DNA of 25,689 bases from a virus: the IMG/VR virus record IMGVR_UViG_3300042350_002303, positions 1-25,689 of that record. One strand, given 5' to 3'. Shown piece by piece: positions 22,494-25,689 of the stretch. Both the position numbers and the translations under genes were made by a program. A model generated the notes under the pieces. That model had not been told where the DNA came from. It saw only the letters and a list, made by a program, of their open reading frames with translations, and did no database searches. Numbering within the stretch: the stretch's first letter is position 1; each line of letters starts with the position of its first letter.

Positions 22494-23099
22494 CTATTGA
22501 CTGGACGGAAACTTGGTGTAGCGGGCGGCGACAAGGTCGCTGTTCGTCCACGGCATCTTGCGCCGGAGACGCTCCTCAAAGGCGTCGGCCATGCGGGCCT
22601 TGGGGCCGGTGATGGCTTCGTATTCTTGCAGCAGTTCTTGCGGCATGTTGCGGCTTCCGGTCAGCGGGCCTGCCAGACGAGAGGCCAGCATGGTGGCCAG
22701 CGCATGGACAAACAGAGGGTGGTAAAACGATCCGTCCTCCACGCGGGCGACATACCGGATGTTGGCCTCCTCCGCGTTGGTCAGAAGCTGGTCGCCTTCG
22801 ACGCTAAACTCCCCCAGCCTTTCGTTGGGTTCGTAGCCATTGAGTTGAACGACGCGCAGGCAATCGACCGGCAACTGGTAGGCGGTCTCCCATTCGCTCT
22901 GCGGAGCGGTGGCCAACTTGTTAAGCGCGGCGCGGCGCATGGCGAAGTTCCAGCGATGCCCTTGCAGGACTTCGTCGCGGGTCTGGGCGAAGAAACGGTT
23001 GCAAAACTGGGCCTGCTTTGAATCGTCGGTCAGCGCCATGATCGGGCTGATGCCCAGCTTGGCCAAAGCCAAGTTGCAGATGGATGTTTCGTCGGCCAT
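22494..23099 (-). CDS. Tail tubular protein A (T7 gp11-like adaptor), 201 aa
   Basis: The start (ETSICNLALAKLGISPIMALTDDSKQAQFCNRFFAQTRDEVLQGHRWNFA) matches the gp11 gatekeeper family, a helical bundle that joins portal to nozzle. The chain continues with WETAYQLPVDCLRVVQLNGY, the usual beta insertion, and a helical C-terminus. Length is typical (about 200). It lies directly before tail tubular protein B, as in T7. The start is only a few bases after a strong terminator (23106-23139) and has no Shine-Dalgarno sequence, so expression probably depends on read-through from the capsid transcript or a promoter I cannot see. Confidence 0.92.
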   Translation of the reverse strand: MADETSICNLALAKLGISPIMALTDDSKQAQFCNRFFAQTRDEVLQGHRWNFAMRRAALNKLATAPQSEWETAYQLPVDCLRVVQLNGYEPNERLGEFSVEGDQLLTNAEEANIRYVARVEDGSFYHPLFVHALATMLASRLAGPLTGSRNMPQELLQEYEAITGPKARMADAFEERLRRKMPWTNSDLVAARYTKFPSSQ

Positions 23100-23105
23100 G
23101 AAAGT

Positions 23106-23139
23106 GAAAAAGGGGGCAGACTATTTAAGCCGGTCTGCC
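23106..23139 (-). terminator. Rho-independent terminator after the capsid genes
   Basis: On the minus strand a perfect 7-bp stem GGCAGAC/GTCTGCC (23139-23133 with 23121-23115) encloses 11 bases and is followed by CCC and five T. It separates capsid and decoration genes from the tail genes, as the T-phi terminator does after T7 gene 10. Confidence 0.75.
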
Positions 23140-23157
23140 AGCGGCGTGTGAGTTGCC

Positions 23158-23616
23158 TTACGGCATGCGATACGCGATCCAGAACGTGACGTCCTGCCCA
23201 CTGGTGATGCTGATCGTGCCAGCGTCAACAATGGTCGCGGTGACCCACGCTTCGGAAGCCAGCGCGTGCGGGTTCGCTCCGGCCACGCCGGAAACGAAGT
23301 CCTTGGCACCCGCGGTGGCGAGGCTGACAGCGGTGCTGTAGCGGTCGTCATCGGCGGTGGTGTCGAGGTCGCCCACCTTGACGCTGATGTCTGTTCCCAG
23401 ATCCTCGGTGTCGATACGACAGAGGGAAGGAACGACAACTGCACCCTTCGGAAGAAGGGCCAAGCGCAGGATGTCTGCGGCGGCGGTGGTCGCGGTGGTT
23501 GTGAACGAGCCTTTCGCGTAGACGACATTGCCGGTCAAGTCCTTGCCTTCGGCGCGGTTCTTGACGTTGGTGGTGTCGTTCTGGGCGGTGGCCAGTGCGG
23601 TGTAGAGTGTAGCCAT
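23158..23616 (-). CDS. Capsid decoration-like protein, 152 aa
   Basis: The protein is small, acidic and beta-rich, with many A, T, V and D (MATLYTALATAQNDTTNVKNRAEGKDLTGNVVYAKGSFT..., ending QDVTFWIAYRMP). It has no cysteine pair, membrane segment or enzyme motif. It lies directly after the major capsid gene, where head decoration or head-stabilising proteins are usually coded, and has a strong AAGGAG ribosome site before ATG 23616, suggesting high expression. I do not recognise a named family; the decoration call rests on position, size and composition. Confidence 0.7.
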   Translation of the reverse strand: MATLYTALATAQNDTTNVKNRAEGKDLTGNVVYAKGSFTTTATTAAADILRLALLPKGAVVVPSLCRIDTEDLGTDISVKVGDLDTTADDDRYSTAVSLATAGAKDFVSGVAGANPHALASEAWVTATIVDAGTISITSGQDVTFWIAYRMP

Positions 23617-23647
23617 GATTAGGTTCTCCTTATGTTAGTTGTTGTTG

Positions 23648-24556
23648 TTAGAGAACCTCGTCGGCCAAGATCGACACGACTTTCTTCTCTTCCATGCGGG
23701 TTGCGCCAAGGCTCGCCACCGTGCGGATTTGCAGGGCGTGCGACTTGTCGGCGCGGATGTCCACATGAACCTTGCGACCGGCATCGGCCAGCTTGAGTCC
23801 GGAGCGGACGTAGGCGAAGCAAGTGCGGACTCCGGTGCCGGAGACGTAGGGAAGCAGCGAGGAAGACACGCGGCGGAACTTAAAGCCCATGAACGTGTCG
23901 ATCTCTCCGTTGACCAGAGCCTTGACCGTGTTGAAGTCAGCACTGGTGATTTCGGTGGTCTTCAACAAATCTTGGATTTGCTTGGCACCAACCACGATGA
24001 TGCGCGGATCGCTGTCGTCCACTTCCGCCTCGGTGAGGAGGTAGGCCGCTTGGCGAAGTTTCGCGACGGTGAGGCCGGAGTTAGCGGCGCTGCCGGTTTC
24101 GACGTAATCGACGGCGATCTCTTGGCCCGAAGGCAGCGAGGTCGGGGTCACGCCGGTTTCGCCCGTGTAGGCGGTGCCCAGCGCGGCATCGATGACGACT
24201 TTGTCGGCAGTCCGCATGTAAGCCATAGCGTGATTGCTGACGGTTTCGGACTGGGGCAGGCTGACCTCTCCCAAGTACTCGGCGTCCCACTCGTCGAAGA
24301 GTGTGGCGTGCTCGTACGGGTAAGGACGGAGCCAGCGTTTGGCCAGCGCGACGTCGGTGATGGTGGTGTCGGAAGCGCGTGAGGTGATTTTGGTCATCTC
24401 GACGGCTGCGAGTTGGTTGAACGATTTTTCTTTGCCGCGAACGGACTCCACGCTCACGAACTCACGCAGCTTGGAAACCTTCTGTTGAAGCAGGTGTTCC
24501 CAGTTGCTGGTGAATTCCGTCGTGAAATACTGCGGAATTTGACTGATAGCAGACAT
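23648..24556 (-). CDS. Major capsid protein, 302 aa
   Basis: Length and composition suit a HK97-fold major capsid protein of podoviruses. Segments such as TDVALAKRWLRPYPYEHATLFDEWDAEYLGEV (quoted in parts: WLRPYPYEH, LFDEWDAEYLG), ADKVVIDAALGTAYTG, RIIVVGAKQIQDLL and GFKFRRVSSSLLPY match the usual order of N-arm, spine helix and A-domain in the family of small phage capsid proteins. AAGGAG lies before ATG 24556, the best Shine-Dalgarno sequence in the window, consistent with strong expression. It is the first gene of the structural transcript, downstream of a control region with two copies of the recurrent 12-mer. Confidence 0.9.
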   Translation of the reverse strand: MSAISQIPQYFTTEFTSNWEHLLQQKVSKLREFVSVESVRGKEKSFNQLAAVEMTKITSRASDTTITDVALAKRWLRPYPYEHATLFDEWDAEYLGEVSLPQSETVSNHAMAYMRTADKVVIDAALGTAYTGETGVTPTSLPSGQEIAVDYVETGSAANSGLTVAKLRQAAYLLTEAEVDDSDPRIIVVGAKQIQDLLKTTEITSADFNTVKALVNGEIDTFMGFKFRRVSSSLLPYVSGTGVRTCFAYVRSGLKLADAGRKVHVDIRADKSHALQIRTVASLGATRMEEKKVVSILADEVL

Positions 24557-24571
24557 AGTTTTTCTCCTTTG

Positions 24572-24590
24572 GTTTTGACTAAACCGGCGT
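24572..24590 (-). promoter_or_regulatory. Copy 5 of GGTTTAGTCAAA, extended 19-base form, before the capsid gene
   Basis: This is the same 19 bases as at 4373-4391. On the minus strand it lies 17 bases before ATG 24556, just ahead of the AAGGAG ribosome site. Its TAG closes a short frame (24580-24675). Confidence 0.55.
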
Positions 24591-24675
24591 CGTGCCGATC
24601 TCGTCGGGTTGATTGGTTGTGGTGTCCTCGGCGCTACCGATTATCCGCGAGCGCGGGTCGTCGGCCTTGGGCATG
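24580..24675 (-). CDS. Possible 31-aa peptide upstream of capsid gene
   Basis: ATG 24675 opens a frame (MPKADDPRSRIIGSAEDT..., ending EIGTTPV) that stops at the TAG inside the recurrent word. Its composition is protein-like and open frame continues upstream to about 24762, including PCGAC, but without another normal start codon. GGAG lies 14 bases before the ATG, too far for a good site. It may be a short leader peptide, the remnant of a longer gene, or chance. Confidence 0.25.
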
Positions 24676-24751
24676 CGCGTTGGACAGGCTCCACAAGGAG
24701 TTGTCTGCCTAACTGTTCGCGAGAATTGCGCTGCGACGGAATTGGCGCAAG

Positions 24752-24763
24752 GGTTTAGTCAAA
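24752..24763 (+). promoter_or_regulatory. Copy 6 of GGTTTAGTCAAA
   Basis: The exact word on the plus strand is 178 bases upstream of copy 5 and in the opposite orientation. The two copies bracket the control region before the capsid gene. Confidence 0.5.
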
Positions 24764-24852
24764 AAAAGTTCGCGGCGCTTTCTTTAACAAGACCGGCGCT
24801 TATTTAAGCAACGTGTCGATGCCTTAAACATGTTGTCCGCAACGTGTACAAA

Positions 24853-24875
24853 AACCTGTCATTTTTAGACAGGTT
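24853..24875 (-). terminator. Rho-independent terminator before the structural block
   Basis: AACCTGTC (24853-24860) and GACAGGTT (24868-24875) form a perfect 8-bp stem with a 7-base loop. On the minus strand the stem runs into five consecutive T. It should stop transcripts coming from the metallopeptidase and membrane-protein genes, insulating the capsid transcript. Confidence 0.75.
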
Positions 24876-24972
24876 GTCGCAGTTCCCGAACGGGTATAGC
24901 GGAAAAGTGGATACAGAGACGGAGGAAAATCTGCGCCCCGATGGGGTATGCTGTCGGGAATCTTGAGTAGGG
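24876..24972. other. Short gap with two similar hairpins
   Basis: CCCGAACGGGTATAGC (24885-24900) and CCCCGATGGGGTATGC (24936-24951) are similar hairpins, each followed by GTAT, 51 bases apart. No gene is seen between the terminator and the tRNA-like element. Confidence 0.3.
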
Positions 24973-25071
24973 GGCGGTGGCGGGACTCGACACCCGCTGT
25001 GTTACATATTGTGGTGTTATTTTGTAACGCTCCATTGTCTGGCCGCGTGTCCATCTCCACGCCGCACCGCC
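24973..25071 (-). ncRNA. tRNA-like element, about 99 nt, without a canonical anticodon arm
   Basis: On the minus strand the 5' end GGCGGTG (25071-25065) pairs perfectly with CACCGCC (24979-24973), a 7-bp acceptor stem. Two bases after the 5' strand comes a D-arm-like hairpin GCGTG/CACGC with loop GAGATGGA containing the GG pair. Directly before the 3' strand comes a T-arm-like hairpin GCGGG/CCCGC with the 8-base loop TGTCGAGT. The 47 bases between hold no 5+7+5 anticodon arm; instead they hold CCA-GACAA-TGG and a 6-bp stem GTTACA/TGTAAC around 16 bases. No CCA end (CCCT instead). It may be a decayed or non-canonical tRNA, or a tRNA mimic. Confidence 0.5.
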
Positions 25072-25074
25072 AAA

Positions 25075-25227
25075 TTATCGTCCGTTCAACGCGATGTAGA
25101 CGAACGCGAAGTTGCTGAACATGTAGCCGACGAAGACCGCGCACATGGGGCGGTCGTCCTGCATGTAAAACCCCACCGCCGTCCAGCCGTAGCAGAGCGT
25201 GCAGATAAGCAGCGGGACAAAGGTCAC
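25075..25227 (-). CDS. Two-helix small membrane protein, 50 aa
   Basis: GTG 25227 overlaps the TGA stop of the metallopeptidase gene (GTGA), which decides the start. Two hydrophobic segments are visible: VTFVPLLICTLCYGWTAVGF (1-20) and MCAVFVGYMFSNFAFVYIAL (about 27-46), joined by the polar turn YMQDDRP. The short loop and absence of charged tails fit a small inner-membrane protein; it is too hydrophobic and short for other calls. Its function is unknown. It could be a holin-like or superinfection-related protein, but nothing in the sequence decides. The gene ends four bases before the tRNA-like element. Confidence 0.65.
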   Translation of the reverse strand: MTFVPLLICTLCYGWTAVGFYMQDDRPMCAVFVGYMFSNFAFVYIALNGR

Positions 25228-25514
25228 GAAATGACCCCGTCGTTGTGCCGCGCCAGCCAGCCACAGACTTCGCTAACCAGACGCCCGATCTCGTCCACGC
25301 ACTCCTCATCCAAGTCGAAGAGGCGGGCGTGGATCAGTTCGTGGCAGGCCAGTTCGATGCCGCGGTGGCTAATCGCGTCGGGGTGGATGTAGATTGTCCG
25401 GTCGTCTTTGACGCACAGACCGTCGTGGGTCACGCGGGCCGGTGGGCGCTGAATCTTGATCCGCCACGGTTTGCCGTCAATCGCAACACGCTTTGTGGGG
25501 GCGCGGCGGATCAT
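25224..25514 (-). CDS. Small HExxH metallopeptidase-like protein, 96 aa
   Basis: ATG 25514 overlaps the stop of the upstream gene by four bases (ATGA), so it is preferred over the longer frame. The chain has beta strands with a basic start, then IYIHPDAISHRGIELACHELIHARLF, where H58-E59-x-x-H62 is a zinc-binding helix, followed by acidic LDEECVDEIGRLVSEV that could give the third ligand (E71 or E75). This resembles minimal zincin domains of the SprT or ImmA/IrrE type. It may cut a host or phage regulator, but the target is unknown. It sits between a DNA-binding protein and a membrane protein upstream of the structural block. Confidence 0.7.
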   Translation of the reverse strand: MIRRAPTKRVAIDGKPWRIKIQRPPARVTHDGLCVKDDRTIYIHPDAISHRGIELACHELIHARLFDLDEECVDEIGRLVSEVCGWLARHNDGVIS

Positions 25515-25689
25515 TTGAGTCGGTAATGAGGGATGGGTCGGGTGACGCTGCCGGAAGTTATTCGGAACGTCTTGCGCTCGCACCGGCCCTCGGCCACGGC
25601 GCGGCAGAGCATGGCACCCACCGTGGGGGTGGCCTTGCCCAGCTTGGCCGCTATTTCCTTGGGGGTGAGCCAGCCCTCCGGCACCTCGT
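25511..25689 (-). CDS. Winged-helix/HTH-like DNA-binding protein (5' end outside window)
   Basis: The last 59 codons are visible. They read EVPEGWLTPKEIAAKLGKAT, then PTVGAMLCRAVAEGRCERKTFRITSGSVTRPIPHYRLK. WLTPKEIAAKLGKATPTV is a helix-turn-helix of the winged-helix kind (conserved A-x-x-L-G turn), AMLCRAVAEGRCERKTFR would be the recognition helix plus wing, and the tail ends in aromatic and basic residues. A transcription regulator or small DNA-binding phage protein is likely; a small terminase subunit cannot be excluded because the N-terminus is missing. The stop overlaps the metallopeptidase start. Confidence 0.65.
   Translation of the reverse strand, partial: EVPEGWLTPKEIAAKLGKATPTVGAMLCRAVAEGRCERKTFRITSGSVTRPIPHYRLK

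Larger units (their letters stand above)
24557..24852. other. Control region between terminator and capsid gene
   Basis: The stretch of about 300 bases holds two copies of the 12-mer (24574-24585 and 24752-24763), two direct copies of GCAACGTGT (24808-24816 and 24839-24847), a hairpin at 24828-24847, a near palindrome GCTTATTTAAGC (24798-24809) and one doubtful 31-codon frame. No convincing -35/-10 pair is seen. It is where the promoter of the structural transcript should be. Confidence 0.5.

Noticed and set aside
24557-24852. Classical sigma-70 promoter for the capsid transcript, using TTGACT of the 12-mer as -35
   Set aside because: At the proper distance there is no TATAAT-like box for either orientation of the nearby copies.
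24973-25071. Normal class II tRNA or a tmRNA
   Set aside because: No 5+7+5 anticodon arm can be placed in the middle 47 bases, and a tmRNA would be several times longer with a tag-coding frame.
24824-25309. 161-codon frame on the minus strand across the right gap
   Set aside because: It overlaps the membrane protein, the tRNA-like element and the terminator, has irregular arginine-rich composition and no domain; the shorter overlapping genes explain the sequence better.
1-25689. CRISPR array or insertion sequence
   Set aside because: No regularly spaced repeats with unique spacers, no transposase and no terminal inverted repeats were seen.

Overview
This window looks like a 25.7 kb piece of a temperate podovirus-type (short-tailed, T7-like) phage genome. 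Almost everything is coded on the minus strand, so it reads from right to left. The reasons are a T7-like order of virion genes, an N-terminal T7-type tail-fibre domain, a tyrosine integrase, and closely packed genes with short overlaps. The DNA is GC-rich, with an AT-richer patch around the tailspike. The host cannot be named from the sequence. A lipoprotein in the lysis cassette suggests a Gram-negative cell; a Verrucomicrobiota-like host is only a weak impression from the integrase style.

Right end (25689 to about 24557): a truncated winged-helix-like DNA-binding protein, a small HExxH metallopeptidase and a 50-residue membrane protein are joined by 4-base or shorter overlaps. They are followed by a tRNA-like element (24973-25071), a rho-independent terminator (24853-24875), and a roughly 300-base control region upstream of the capsid gene.

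Structural block (24556 to about 4404): major capsid protein, decoration-like protein, a second terminator, tail tubular proteins A and B, a GNAT-fold gp13-like protein, a gp14-like internal virion protein, a gp15-like internal protein ending in an M23-like peptidoglycan hydrolase domain, and a 2653-residue polyvalent internal virion protein with ADP-ribosyltransferase-like and GNAT domains. Then come a T7-fibre/pectate-lyase tailspike and a string of small tail or receptor-associated proteins.

Lysis and integration (4372 to about 2284): a spanin-like lipoprotein, a small holin and an M15 endolysin run up to the plus-strand integrase and overlap it tail to tail. Upstream of the integrase is an attachment site carrying the 3' half of a tRNA-Tyr(GTA), with an inverted-repeat core and direct repeats that look like arm sites. 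Phage genes lie on both sides, so this reads as attP of a non-integrated phage rather than a prophage end.

Left end (2283 to 1): a chain of small minus-strand genes, including two ribbon-helix-helix regulators, with repeated GGTGT-N3-ACACC palindromes nearby.

The strongest unexplained signal is a 12-base word, GGTTTAGTCAAA, found six times in both orientations and always in a gap or at a gene start. Terminase, portal and replication genes are not in the window and presumably lie beyond its ends.
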